This document shows positions 49,016-58,487 of a DNA stretch of 64,000 nucleotides, piece after piece. A program made the position numbers and the translations under genes. Positions within the stretch are counted from its first letter, which is position 1. Each line of letters begins with the position of its first letter. The DNA comes from Deinococcus sp. KNUC1210 (GTDB lineage: Bacteria > Deinococcota > Deinococci > Deinococcales > Deinococcaceae): contig NZ_CP092190.1 of NCBI RefSeq assembly GCF_022344005.1, positions 1,302,001 to 1,366,000 of the forward strand. The letters run 5' to 3'. The notes under the pieces are model-generated. The model did no database searches and was not told the DNA's origin. It saw only the letters and a program-made list of their open reading frames with translations.

Positions 49016-50193
49016 CCTTCCGCGCCTCCAGATGGCCGCTCAGCGCCCTGGCGGCTGGCCTGATCGCCGTGCTGGTCAGCTTTTCGAGCAATATCCCGCT
49101 GTTCGTGCAGATGTTCGCCGCCACGCATTTCTCGCCCTCCCAGTCGGTCAGCAGCCTGAGCGCCATGTACCTGACGCTGGGACTGCTGGGCGGCGCACTG
49201 TGCCTGCTGTACCGCGCCCCGATCATCCTGGGATGGAATACGCCGGGGCTGGCCCTGCTGATCGCCGAAGGCAGCCGCTTTTCGCCGCAGGACGTGGTGG
49301 GAGCGCTGCTGCTGAGCGCCCTGGCCCTGACCGTCATCGGCCTGAGCGGGGCTTTCGATACGGTGGCCCGCCACCTGCCCCCGGCCCTGGCATCGGCGCT
49401 GCTGGCGGGCGTGCTGTTGCCGTTCGTGCTGCGGGGGCTGGCGGCGGTGCCTGCCGCGCCCTCGCTGACGCTGCCGCTGCTGGGCGCTTACCTGCTGGGC
49501 CGCGCCTTCGCGCCACGCTGGGCGGTGCCCGCTGCACTGCTGGCAGGCCTGGGAGCCGCCGCCCTGAGCGGCCAGCTGCACTTCAGCGTGCCGCATCCGT
49601 TGGGGCACCTCGAACTCATTCGCCCCGCCTTCAGCCTGAGTGCCGCCCTGACGCTGGCGCTGCCCAGCACCGTGCTGGCACTCTCCGCCCAGCACCTTCC
49701 CGGCCTCGCCATCCTCCAGACGAGCGGGTACAGCCGCGTTCCGGTCAGGCCGCTCATCACCCTGACCGGGCTGGGAGCGCTGTTTGCAGCACCCTTCGGT
49801 AGCATCACGCTGAATATGGGCGCGATCACGGCGGCGATCTGCACCGGGCCAGACGCTCACCCCGACCCCGCCAAGCGCTACATAGCGGGCCTGAGCTGTG
49901 CGGGCGGCTACCTGGCACTCGGCCTGGGCGCGGGAGGCCTGCTGCTGGCAGGCGCGTTTCCCGCGCCGCTGATGCAGGCGCTGGCAAGCGTGGCGCTGCT
50001 GGGCGCGGTGCTCAGTGGACTGGACGGCGTGATGAAAGACCCGCACTGGCGAGAACCCGCCCTCCTCACACTCGCGGTGACCGCTTCGGGCTTCAGCCTG
50101 CTGGGCCTGAGCGGCGCGGTGTGGGGCCTGCTGCTGGGCTGGGGGCTGGCGCTGCTGCGCGACGGCTGGGCACGGAAAAGGAAGCGAGCATGA
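49012..50193 (+). CDS. BenE-family transporter (second copy)
   Basis: 393 residues, paralogue of the preceding gene with the same order of motifs (APIILGWNTPGLALLIAEG, LPPALASALLAGVLLPFVL, QHLPGLAILQTSGYSRVPVRPL, APFGSITLNMGAITAAI). The two differ enough to be an old duplication. ATG 49012 overlaps the first copy's stop; an ATG at 48997 is an alternative. Confidence 0.85.
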   Translation: MTFRASRWPLSALAAGLIAVLVSFSSNIPLFVQMFAATHFSPSQSVSSLSAMYLTLGLLGGALCLLYRAPIILGWNTPGLALLIAEGSRFSPQDVVGALLLSALALTVIGLSGAFDTVARHLPPALASALLAGVLLPFVLRGLAAVPAAPSLTLPLLGAYLLGRAFAPRWAVPAALLAGLGAAALSGQLHFSVPHPLGHLELIRPAFSLSAALTLALPSTVLALSAQHLPGLAILQTSGYSRVPVRPLITLTGLGALFAAPFGSITLNMGAITAAICTGPDAHPDPAKRYIAGLSCAGGYLALGLGAGGLLLAGAFPAPLMQALASVALLGAVLSGLDGVMKDPHWREPALLTLAVTASGFSLLGLSGAVWGLLLGWGLALLRDGWARKRKRA

Positions 50194-50196
50194 CAT

Positions 50197-50951
50197 ATGC
50201 GTGACCGGGAATTTACAATGCAGCAATACAAGGAAGCAATAACCATCTTGCAGCATCAAGGCAAATGGACAGCCGTTCGCCAAAAGATGTTGACCTTTCA
50301 GTACAACTGCACCGAAAGAACAATTATCGAGCCAGAACTCACACGTTTTATGGGCTGGGCAGGACATAAAGGCAACAGCGATTATGGACGCCTTGGAAAG
50401 CTCATCGGAGTCAGACTTCTTGACGAAAATGCTGCCTTTTTGGCAGAGGGATGGCCGTTTTTATCATCTGGCGAGTGGCGCGAGAGTGATTATGAGTTTT
50501 GGCCCGGACGCCGTTTTTACTGGACGATGCGCCCTGCTCTCGCCCAGGCGCTTGAAGAACTGGGGCTGGTCGGCCCGCCAGCAGAGGTGCCGGACATCAT
50601 CGAGCCGGAATTCGGGGAAGTGCCGCCTGAGCACTATCCAGAAGGCGCAACCAGACAGGTCACAGTTAATGCCTACGAACGAAACCGCAGCGCGAGAAGT
50701 GCCTGTATCAGGCATCACGGCACACTCTGCACTGTTTGCGATTCAGATTTAACAGAGTTTTACGGCCCCGTCGCAGAGGGCTTTATCCATGTTCACCACC
50801 TCAAACCACTCTCTGAAATTGGCGAACGCTATACCGTGAATCCAGAAACTGACCTCGCGCCCGTTTGCCCCAACTGCCATGCCATGCTTCACCGCCGCAC
50901 ACCGCCTTACACGATTGAAGAGCTACGCGCCATGATTCAGGAGGCCCACCC

Positions 50952-50955
<4 letters not shown>
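50197..50955 (+). CDS. HNH endonuclease
   Basis: 252 residues. N-terminal ~120 residues are a helical domain with SDYGRLGKLIG, seen in standalone HNH proteins. The C-terminal HNH domain has CTVCD, the metal-binding VHHLKPLSEIG and CPNCHAMLHRR. A predicted DNA nuclease of the McrA-like group. Codons are AT-rich compared with the flanking GC-rich genes, which indicates recent acquisition. Its stop overlaps the homoaconitase ATG. A start at 50218 is also possible. Confidence 0.85.
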
Positions 50956-52238
<1,283 letters not shown>

Positions 52239-52246
52239 TTACGACG

Positions 52247-52543
52247 ATGAGCTGGATTCCTGCTGAAAACTTTGTCACCTGCCTTGAACTTCTCGCATTT
52301 GTCGGAAATACAGAGTTGACAGAGAGTTTCCGCATAGCATTTGAGGGAGGACTGCATAGTACTTCGTGGGGCAGAGAAGAATATTACACTCTTCCTCTCG
52401 GAAGTCTTGAAGTCAGTGTCATGAATGACGAGGAAGGGACGGGCATGATTCATTTCAGAGTTTCTCTTCCCCCTGCCAGTCTTCCAAGTACCGAACTTGC
52501 GCTTCATGTCGCTTCTCAATACAGATTCAACAGGAATCAATGA
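52247..52543 (+). CDS. Orphan small protein (AT-rich guest gene)
   Basis: 98 residues, acidic-aromatic, no signal or membrane segment (IPAENFVTCLELLAFVGNT, WGREEYYTLPLGSLEVSVM). I do not recognise it. AT-rich codons set it apart from both neighbours. It begins 8 bp after the homoaconitase stop and its stop overlaps the GNAT ATG. Confidence 0.6.
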   Translation: MSWIPAENFVTCLELLAFVGNTELTESFRIAFEGGLHSTSWGREEYYTLPLGSLEVSVMNDEEGTGMIHFRVSLPPASLPSTELALHVASQYRFNRNQ

Positions 52544-53037
52544 GCCAGACACCCCCAACCATCCGACTCGCCACCGCTACCGACATTCCCCGCCTCCTGC
52601 CACTGATGCGTGGGCTGGCAGAATACGAACACTATCTGGACGTGTTCGCCGTCACCGAAGACGTGCTGCGGCGGCAGGGCTTCGAGAAGTCGCCGCCCGA
52701 TTTCTATGCGCTGGTAGCCGACTCCGGTTCCGACCTGCTGGGCACGCTGGTGTATTACTTCCTTCCGTTTACGGCGACTGCCCGGCCCACGCTGTTTATC
52801 AAAGAGCTGTACGTGGCACAGGAAGCGCGTGGGCAGCACCTCGGAGAGCAGCTGATGGCGAAGGCGGCGCAACAGGCGCTGGAGCACGGCTGCGGCGGCA
52901 TGCGCTGGGCGGTGGCCGACTGGAATGCGGGCGGCAAAAAGTTCTATGAGCGGCTGGGAGCCACGCCCAATCCGATCTGGATCGATTACGGCCTGAATGG
53001 GGAAGCGCTGGAGCGGCTGGCAAAGGACAGCCTGTGA
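52540..53037 (+). CDS. GNAT-family N-acetyltransferase
   Basis: 165 residues. IRLATATDIPRLLPLMRGLAEYE opening, strand LFIKELYVAQEARGQHLGEQLM with the acetyl-CoA pyrophosphate loop (RGQHLG), then WAVADWNAGGKKFYERLGATPN. The pattern is the diamine/thialysine acetyltransferase-like subgroup (SSAT2-like). Acceptor unknown. Overlaps neighbours at both ends by four bases. Confidence 0.88.
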   Translation: MSQTPPTIRLATATDIPRLLPLMRGLAEYEHYLDVFAVTEDVLRRQGFEKSPPDFYALVADSGSDLLGTLVYYFLPFTATARPTLFIKELYVAQEARGQHLGEQLMAKAAQQALEHGCGGMRWAVADWNAGGKKFYERLGATPNPIWIDYGLNGEALERLAKDSL

Positions 53038-53849
53038 AGCTGCCGCTCTACCAGATCGACGCCTTCACCCGGCGCGTGTTCGGCGGCAATCCGGCGGCGG
53101 TGCTGCCTCTTCCCCACTGGCTGCCCGACGCCCTGCTGCAACACGTCGCTGCCGAGAACAATCTGGCGGAAACGGCCTTTTTCGTGCCGCTGGAAGGACA
53201 GCCCGGCCGCTATCAGCTGCGCTGGTTCACGCCCACGCAGGAGGTCAATTTCTGCGGGCATGCCACGCTCGCCACAGCCCACGCGCTCTGGGAATGTCTG
53301 GGAGTCATAGCCCCCAAACTGACGTTCCAGACGCGCATGGGCGACCTGACGGCGGTGCGCGGCGAAGATGGCGCGGTGGTGCTCGACTTCCCCAGGCTCG
53401 ACCCGGTGCCAGCGTCTCAGACGCCCGCCGAACTCTCTGAGCTGCTGGGAACACCCGTCCACGAGGTCTTCACGGTGGCGGCTGGAAATGTCAGCGTGTT
53501 CGCGGTGCTCGACTCGGAAGCGGCAGTCAGGGAACTGGTGCCCGACTGGGCGCGGCTGAGTCCTCTCGACGATCTCACCATCACGGCGCGGGGCGAGCAG
53601 GCCGATTTCGTTTCGCGCTGCTTCGCCCCCGGCATGGGCATTCCCGAAGACCCGGTGACGGGTTCCGCGCACGCCACCCTCGCGCCCTACTGGAGCGGGA
53701 AACTGGGAAAGACGCTGCTGCATGCGCTTCAGGTCTCGGCACGCGGCGGCGAACTGCACTGCGAGGTACTGCCAGACCGGGTCAAGGTCAGTGGGCACGC
53801 GGCGCTGTATTTACAGGGCAGCATCCACCTCACGAACACGGACAGCTGA
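53034..53849 (+). CDS. PhzF-family isomerase/epimerase
   Basis: 271 residues, GTG start overlapping the GNAT stop. Opening YQIDAFTRRVFGGNPAAVLPL and AAENNLAETAFFVPLEG with the catalytic Glu (~46), ELRWFTPTQEVNFCGHATLA-type substrate segment and GIPEDPVTGSAHATLAPYW. All active-site motifs are present, unlike the divergent copy at 46965. Substrate unknown. Confidence 0.9.
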   Translation: MKLPLYQIDAFTRRVFGGNPAAVLPLPHWLPDALLQHVAAENNLAETAFFVPLEGQPGRYQLRWFTPTQEVNFCGHATLATAHALWECLGVIAPKLTFQTRMGDLTAVRGEDGAVVLDFPRLDPVPASQTPAELSELLGTPVHEVFTVAAGNVSVFAVLDSEAAVRELVPDWARLSPLDDLTITARGEQADFVSRCFAPGMGIPEDPVTGSAHATLAPYWSGKLGKTLLHALQVSARGGELHCEVLPDRVKVSGHAALYLQGSIHLTNTDS

Positions 53850-53861
53850 AGGAGGACACCT

Positions 53862-54281
53862 ATGGACAATTCACCTACCCGCCGCTTTCTCTTCCCCGAC
53901 GGACTGGCAAAAGTGCCCGGTTACACGCCTGTCGTCGAGGTTCGCGCAGGGCGCACGGTCTACATTTCCGGGCAGGTACCGACCGACGAATTCGGACGCC
54001 TGATCGGTACGGACGACTTCGAGGCGCAGGCCCGGCAGGTCTTTGAGAATCTTGGGCGGGCGCTCCGGGCCGCCGAGATGGATTTTTCCCACATCGTGAA
54101 GTTCGGCATCTACCTGACCGATATGGCGAACCTCGCTGCCATGCGCCGCGTGCGCGACGAATTTATCGACGCCGCGCAGCCGCCCGCCAGCACGCTGGTT
54201 CAGGTGGCGGCGCTGGGACATCCGCAGTGGCTGTTCGAAGTGGACGCCGTCGCTGTCGCTCCTCTGGATGCAGGCGCATGA
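53862..54281 (+). CDS. RidA-family protein
   Basis: 139 residues. GLAKVPGYTPVVEVRAGRTVYISGQV, VFENLGRALRAAEMDFSHIVKFGIYLTD and PPASTLVQVAALGHP outline the trimeric RidA/YjgF fold. The Arg needed for imine deaminase activity (P-x-R-S/T) is absent here (PPAST), so deamination is doubtful. AAGGAGG before the ATG. Confidence 0.85.
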   Translation: MDNSPTRRFLFPDGLAKVPGYTPVVEVRAGRTVYISGQVPTDEFGRLIGTDDFEAQARQVFENLGRALRAAEMDFSHIVKFGIYLTDMANLAAMRRVRDEFIDAAQPPASTLVQVAALGHPQWLFEVDAVAVAPLDAGA

Positions 54282-54676
54282 AGATTCGCCTCGATCACAG
54301 CGTTCTGCACGTCTCGAACTGGGAAAGCTCCAACGCCTTCTACCGCGACGTGATGGGCGCGGAGGTCATTGCACGCGGCGCAGGCTACTTCTACCGCTTC
54401 GGCACGCAGCAGCTGAACCTGCACGGCCCCGGCCTGAACCCCGCGCCGCTGGCCCGCGTTCCGGTGGTACCGGGCAACAGCGACCTGTGCTTTGTCTGGG
54501 ACGGCCCGGTTGAAGCCGCCGCCGAGCATCTGAACGCGCACGGCGTGGCGGTGGAACTCGGCCCGGTGGCGCGGTTCGGAGCGCAGGGCGAGGGCCGAAG
54601 CGTGTACTTCCGTGACCCGGACGGCAGCCTGCTGGAATTCATCAGCTACGCGAATGGCAAAGCTGAACAGCCATGA
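54278..54676 (+). CDS. VOC-family (glyoxalase-like) protein
   Basis: 132 residues. LDHSVLHVSNWESSNAFYRDVMGAEV opening His, FYRFGTQQLNLH and VYFRDPDGSLLEFISY with the closing Glu: the two beta-alpha-beta modules of a metal-dependent VOC enzyme. Substrate unknown. Starts at ATG 54278 overlapping the RidA stop. Confidence 0.88.
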   Translation: MKIRLDHSVLHVSNWESSNAFYRDVMGAEVIARGAGYFYRFGTQQLNLHGPGLNPAPLARVPVVPGNSDLCFVWDGPVEAAAEHLNAHGVAVELGPVARFGAQGEGRSVYFRDPDGSLLEFISYANGKAEQP

Positions 54677-55215
54677 GCGTCCCTTCTGCATCGTTAGGAT
54701 TTTTAAAAGCTCAGTTAGTCCCTCGGCCCGACTGGCTGTCGAAGCGAATTCCAGAACGCTACCTCGAACTTTCGACGTGTGAGGGAAAATTGGAGCCTGA
54801 TGCCCTTCCGCTATCACAGACTTTCCCGCTTCCAAGCAGCGGCAGCCAACAGATAAGAGACGACCAATTGATGATCGAGCTTGGGCTGAGCAAACAGAGT
54901 CTTGAAGTCTTCCAGAATGAATCAGATCTGGCAGAAATTTCTTTACTTCCTTCGCCCACAGGCACTGTATTGGGTTATGTCGTTCTGGTATTTGAATGGA
55001 GCGGATACGGTTGGCATTCTCAGAACTGCAATAATATGCCGGATGATCTTCACAGTCGGGATTTGGTTTTCAATACCCTGGGCCTGATTGACAACGAGAG
55101 GGACGCTTTTATTCTTACAGACTGGATGAATGACTGCGGCGCTAAAACAGAACCTGGCCCGTGGATCACTGTCAGCGTCCATGAAGTGAATCCGACAAGG
55201 AGCTTGAACCCATGA
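54673..55215 (+). CDS. Orphan protein (AT-rich guest gene)
   Basis: 180 residues, soluble, with a Trp/Tyr-rich centre (YVVLVFEWSGYGWHSQNCNN) and a LEVFQNESDLAEISLLPSP stretch. No family recognised. Codons are AT-rich compared with both neighbours, and it overlaps each by four bases, so it is either translated in the operon or was spliced in precisely. Confidence 0.6.
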   Translation: MSVPSASLGFLKAQLVPRPDWLSKRIPERYLELSTCEGKLEPDALPLSQTFPLPSSGSQQIRDDQLMIELGLSKQSLEVFQNESDLAEISLLPSPTGTVLGYVVLVFEWSGYGWHSQNCNNMPDDLHSRDLVFNTLGLIDNERDAFILTDWMNDCGAKTEPGPWITVSVHEVNPTRSLNP

Positions 55216-55832
55216 CCCTGACCATCGGTATCTTCGTATTCGACGGCTTCGAGGCGCTCGATGTGGCGGGGCCGTTCGAGGTCTTCAGCACGGCAGGCCG
55301 CCTGACCGCCCGGCAAGGACAGCTGCCCGCCTTCAAGCCGATCATGCTGTCTCAGTTCTCGCAGTCGGTCAGCGGGCGTGGGGCGTTCCGGGTGGTTCCG
55401 CACGGCACCATCGACCACCACCCGCCGCTGGACGTGCTGATTCTGCCGGGCGGCGTGGTGGACGACGCCAACGACGAACAGGTGCTCGGCTGGGTGCAGG
55501 CGCAGCAGGAGACGGTGCAGCTCACGGCGTCGGTCTGCACCGGGGCGTTCATTCTGGGCTGGGCCGGACTGCTGCCCGAACTGGCGACCACCCACTTTGA
55601 AGATCAGGAGCTGCTGGCTGCCACCTTTCCCGGCACCCGCATTTCGCAGCAGCGTTTTGTGGATGCCGGGCACATCGTCACGGCGGGGGGCATCAGCGCG
55701 GGCATCGACATGAGCCTGCATCTGGTCGAGCGCCTGCACAGCCGCGAACTGGCCGAGCAGACGGCGCGGCAGATGGAATACGAGTGGAAACACCAGCCGC
55801 CCGAACCGCCCCCCGGCGACGTGGGGTACTGA
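55212..55832 (+). CDS. DJ-1/PfpI-family protein
   Basis: 206 residues. FVFDGFEALDVAGPFEVFSTA opening, nucleophile elbow TASVCTGAFILGWAGLL (Cys ~103) and TAGGISAGIDMSLHLVERL: the glutamine-amidotransferase-like fold of the GATase1/AraC-associated subgroup, here without a DNA-binding domain. Possible isonitrile hydratase-like or glyoxalase III-like activity; not determinable. Confidence 0.87.
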   Translation: MTLTIGIFVFDGFEALDVAGPFEVFSTAGRLTARQGQLPAFKPIMLSQFSQSVSGRGAFRVVPHGTIDHHPPLDVLILPGGVVDDANDEQVLGWVQAQQETVQLTASVCTGAFILGWAGLLPELATTHFEDQELLAATFPGTRISQQRFVDAGHIVTAGGISAGIDMSLHLVERLHSRELAEQTARQMEYEWKHQPPEPPPGDVGY

Positions 55833-55834
55833 GA

Positions 55835-56159
55835 ATGACCGCCGCACAGGGCTACTGGACTGTGCTGGATGAGCTGTCCCGCACTTCGGCCATCGTCATC
55901 GACAGACCCGCTGGCAGTGCCCATCCCCGCTTTCCCGACCTGCTCTATCCACTCGACTATGGCTACCTGGACGGCACCACCTCCGGCGATGGACAGGGAA
56001 TCGAACGTGTTTCTGGGCAGCGGCGAACGCGACACCGAAACAAAGCTGCTGCTGGGCTGCCCCGACACCGATTTCGACACCCTTCAGATGTTTCTGAGCG
56101 GGCATTCTTCCTTCGGCTGCCTGATCCTGCCGCGCCCCACCCGACCCCAAGGAGACTGA
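55835..56159 (+). CDS. Short inorganic-pyrophosphatase-like protein (frameshifted in this sequence)
   Basis: About 107 residues once restored. VIDRPAGSAHPRFPDLLYPLDYGYLDGTTSGDGQGID matches the start of soluble family I pyrophosphatases, with the SGDGxGID metal-binding stretch, but the protein ends far short of their ~170 residues. An extra A near 56004 breaks the frame (ERVSGQRR instead of DVFLGSGERDTE); removing it restores the run to the stop at 56157-56159. It sits directly before the homoaconitase small subunit. Confidence 0.7.
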
Positions 56160-56163
56160 ACGC

Positions 56164-56682
56164 ATGCCCCGAATCTGGAAATTTGGCGACTCCGTGAACA
56201 CCGACGACATTCTTCCCGGCAAATTTGCGCCGTTCATGGCGGGCGAGGACGTGTTTCAGACGTTCGCCTTTCATTACATCCGCCCGGAATTCGCTGCCGA
56301 GGTGCGCCCCGGCGATCTGCTGATCGGGGGCCGCAACTGGGGCCTGGGCAGCAGCCGCGAGTACGCCCCAGCCGCGCTGAAAAAGTTGCAGGTGGGCGGC
56401 ATCATCGCGCCGAGTTTTGCCCGCATCCATTACCGCAACCTGCTGAATCTGGGCATTCCAGCGTTCGAGGCCGACCTGACGAACGTGCTGGAAGACGGCG
56501 ACGAGGTGAGCCTCGACATGGCCTCGGGCGAGCTGCGGCGCGGCTCTGACGTGTTTCACCTGCCCCCCGCCCCCGAATTTCTGCGCGAGGCCTTGGCCGA
56601 GGGCAGCATCCTGGCGTTTTACAAGAAATATCAGCGTTTTCCGGGCGAGGCCCCCGCAGACAGCGGGCCGACTTCAAGCTGA
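56164..56682 (+). CDS. Homoaconitase small subunit
   Basis: 172 residues. WKFGDSVNTDDILPGKFAPF and the swivelling-domain loop LIGGRNWGLGSSREYAPAALK are the LeuD/HACN-small pattern; the residues after the GRN loop set the choice between isopropylmalate and homocitrate. Pairs with 50952-52238. Starts four bases after the pyrophosphatase-like stop. Confidence 0.9.
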   Translation: MPRIWKFGDSVNTDDILPGKFAPFMAGEDVFQTFAFHYIRPEFAAEVRPGDLLIGGRNWGLGSSREYAPAALKKLQVGGIIAPSFARIHYRNLLNLGIPAFEADLTNVLEDGDEVSLDMASGELRRGSDVFHLPPAPEFLREALAEGSILAFYKKYQRFPGEAPADSGPTSS

Positions 56683-56684
56683 CT

Positions 56685-56690
56685 TACACT
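56685..56690 (+). promoter_or_regulatory. -10 box of a leaderless transcript
   Basis: TACACT, 6 nt, ATG 56697. It gives the double zinc-ribbon gene an internal promoter within the cluster. Confidence 0.6.
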
Positions 56691-56696
56691 GTGGGC

Positions 56697-57032
56697 ATGA
56701 GTATTTTGGAAGTCATCTGCCCCGTCTGTGATGAGGTGCTGGAACTGAGCGACGCAGACCGCGCCGAACTGGAGATCGGGGACCTGATCGTCTGCGAGAA
56801 CTGTCACGCCGAAATGGAAGTGACGCGCAACGCGGGCGACGATTTCGACCTCGAACTGATGGGCATTCTGACCACCTGCCCCAACTGCGGCGAGGAATTC
56901 GACGTGACCGAGGACATGCTGGAAGCCAGCGGGACCATCAGTGGCAACGGTTCGGAGGGCGGCGCGGTGGTGCAGTGTCCGCACTGTCAGGCCCATATCG
57001 AGCTGGAATTCGAGGAGGAGCCCCAGAGCTGA
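56697..57032 (+). CDS. Double zinc-ribbon protein, N-terminus LysW-like
   Basis: 111 residues, strongly acidic. Residues 1-43 resemble LysW (ICPVCDEVLELSD...GDLIVCENCHAEMEV) with a full CxxC...CxxC set. A second pair follows: TTCPNCGEEFDVTEDML and VVQCPHCQAHIELEFEE. It lacks the EDWGE tail on which amino-adipate is carried, ending EEEPQS. It lies 107 nt before the true LysW, so a role in the same carrier system (zinc donor, scaffold or regulator) is a reasonable guess only. Confidence 0.75.
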   Translation: MSILEVICPVCDEVLELSDADRAELEIGDLIVCENCHAEMEVTRNAGDDFDLELMGILTTCPNCGEEFDVTEDMLEASGTISGNGSEGGAVVQCPHCQAHIELEFEEEPQS

Positions 57033-57139
57033 ATCTCGGGGCACTCACCTTGACCGGTCTAGGCAATTTCGTTTGAAAAGTAGAAGGCGCTGTAACCTAT
57101 CAAGCGCAAAGGAACCCAGGTGGTTCCGGGGAGGGTAGT

Positions 57140-57313
57140 ATGGCAATCGTCAAATTTGAAAGCCCCGAGAGCGGCGCGATCATCGAACTGGAGAATCCTG
57201 AACTCGGCGAACTGGTGCTGGACGAAGATACCGGCGTAGAGCTGGAAGTCGTGAGCATCGACCCGCCCCGCCTCGCTCCCGCGCCTCAGGAAGCAGAGGA
57301 CTGGGGAGAATAA
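57140..57313 (+). CDS. lysW: Amino-group carrier protein LysW (no zinc ligands)
   Basis: 57 residues, too short for many gene callers. It carries alpha-aminoadipate on its C-terminal Glu during lysine synthesis. The body ESGAIIELENPELGELVLDE and tail PQEAEDWGE match Thermus LysW closely, but the four cysteines of the Thermus zinc finger are replaced (CPECG becomes SPESG and DEDTG). GGGGAGGG precedes ATG 57140, and a small hairpin GGAACC/GGTTCC (57111-57127) sits just before that site. Acidic throughout, as needed to dock on the basic Lys enzymes. Confidence 0.92.
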   Translation: MAIVKFESPESGAIIELENPELGELVLDEDTGVELEVVSIDPPRLAPAPQEAEDWGE

Positions 57314-57321
57314 GCCGTGAG

Positions 57322-57376
57322 GGTTGATGGCGAATGAGGAACGCGGCAACTGCCCGGCCCTCATTCGCCATCAACC
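57322..57376 (+). promoter_or_regulatory. Perfect 18-bp inverted repeat between lysW and lysX
   Basis: GGTTGATGGCGAATGAGG (57322-57339) and its exact complement CCTCATTCGCCATCAACC (57359-57376), 19-nt loop, 9 nt after the lysW stop and 19 nt before the lysX ATG. No T-run follows, so it is a stabilising, processing or translation-control stem rather than a simple terminator. Confidence 0.75.
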
Positions 57377-57395
57377 AGAACGCATCCCTACTTTT

Positions 57396-58250
57396 ATGGC
57401 CGAACTCGCTGTACTGTACGACCGAATCCGCCCCGACGAGCGGATGCTGTTTGAAGCCCTGGACGAGCTGGGTGTGCCCTATGACAAGGTCTACACACCA
57501 CAGCTGAAATTGACCTTCGATGCGGCTGGCACGGCGCAGGTGCCTTGGAAGGTCGCCATCGAGCGCTGTGTGTCGCAGTCTCGCGGCCACGGCGTCACGC
57601 GGGCGCTGGAGGGCTTCGGCGTCAAGGTCATCAACCCTGCCCACGTCATCGAACTGTGCGGCGACAAGCTGGCGACCAATGCCCGGCTACACGCGGCGGG
57701 CCTGCCCACTCCGCGCACAGGCGTGGCCTTCGACGGCGAGGCAGCGCTGCAACTGATCGAGGACCTCGGGTATCCGGTGGTGCTCAAACCCACTGTCGGA
57801 AGCTGGGGCCGCATGGTCAGCAAGCTGAACGACCGCGACGCCGCCGAAGCCGTGATCGAGCACAAAGAGGTGCTGGGCGGCCCACAGCACGGCATTTTCT
57901 ACGTTCAGGAGCTGATTGCCAAACCCGAGCGCGATATCCGCGCCTTCGTGGTGGGCGGCGTGTGCATCGGGGCGATCTACCGCACTTCCGAGCACTGGAT
58001 CACCAACACGGCACGCGGGGCAAAAGCCAGCCGCTGCGAAGTGACGCCCGAGCTCGCCGATCTGGCAGTCAGGTCGGCGGCAGCGGTCAACGGGCAGATC
58101 GTGGCGATTGATCTGGTAGAAGACCCGCAACGCGGCCTGCTGGTGATCGAGATCAATCACACCATGGAATTCAAGAACTCGGTGAGCACCACCGGCGTCA
58201 ACATTCCAAAAGCGATGGCCGAGTACGCGATTGGCCTGCTGAACGGCTGA
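57396..58250 (+). CDS. lysX: Alpha-aminoadipate-LysW ligase
   Basis: 284 residues, ATP-grasp fold. It joins aminoadipate to the LysW C-terminal Glu. Segments: [41 protein letters not shown] (ATP lid), DIRAFVVGG, and metal-binding [22 protein letters not shown]. Start at ATG 57396 ([14 protein letters not shown]); no ribosome site is visible, so translation may depend on the hairpin just upstream. An in-frame start at 57324 would lie inside that hairpin. Confidence 0.93.
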   Translation: MAELAVLYDRIRPDERMLFEALDELGVPYDKVYTPQLKLTFDAAGTAQVPWKVAIERCVSQSRGHGVTRALEGFGVKVINPAHVIELCGDKLATNARLHAAGLPTPRTGVAFDGEAALQLIEDLGYPVVLKPTVGSWGRMVSKLNDRDAAEAVIEHKEVLGGPQHGIFYVQELIAKPERDIRAFVVGGVCIGAIYRTSEHWITNTARGAKASRCEVTPELADLAVRSAAAVNGQIVAIDLVEDPQRGLLVIEINHTMEFKNSVSTTGVNIPKAMAEYAIGLLNG

Positions 58251-58300
58251 AGCGAACCGCTCTTCAGTACGGCAGCGGTAAGAAGTTAAAGTAGTTCAAC

Positions 58301-58343
58301 AACGGCAGGATCGGAAGAATAGCTCTTCGATCCTGCCGTTTCC
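58301..58343 (+). terminator. Terminator of the lysine cluster
   Basis: AACGGCAGGATCG (58301-58313) pairs with CGATCCTGCCGTT (58328-58340), then TCC. 13-bp perfect stem, extended by GAAGA/TCTTC. Confidence 0.8.
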
Positions 58344-58475
58344 TTGCCTTGAAGCCGTACTTTCGCTGAGCCAGACCCTGACCTGACTCGTCGGCAGTAC
58401 AGAGCTGGAATACAAAATTAGAACTATGAAACGTTAAGTCGTTAGGTTCTTAAGTATTTTGTCAGTGGAAATTCC

Positions 58476-58481
58476 TATGCT
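58476..58481 (+). promoter_or_regulatory. -10 box of a leaderless transcript (pilin)
   Basis: TATGCT, 6 nt (CCAATT), ATG 58488. Confidence 0.6.
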
Positions 58482-58487
58482 CCAATT

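Noticed and set aside
48742..50367. 541-residue minus-strand frame opposite the BenE genes
   Set aside because: Shadow of two clear membrane-transporter frames.
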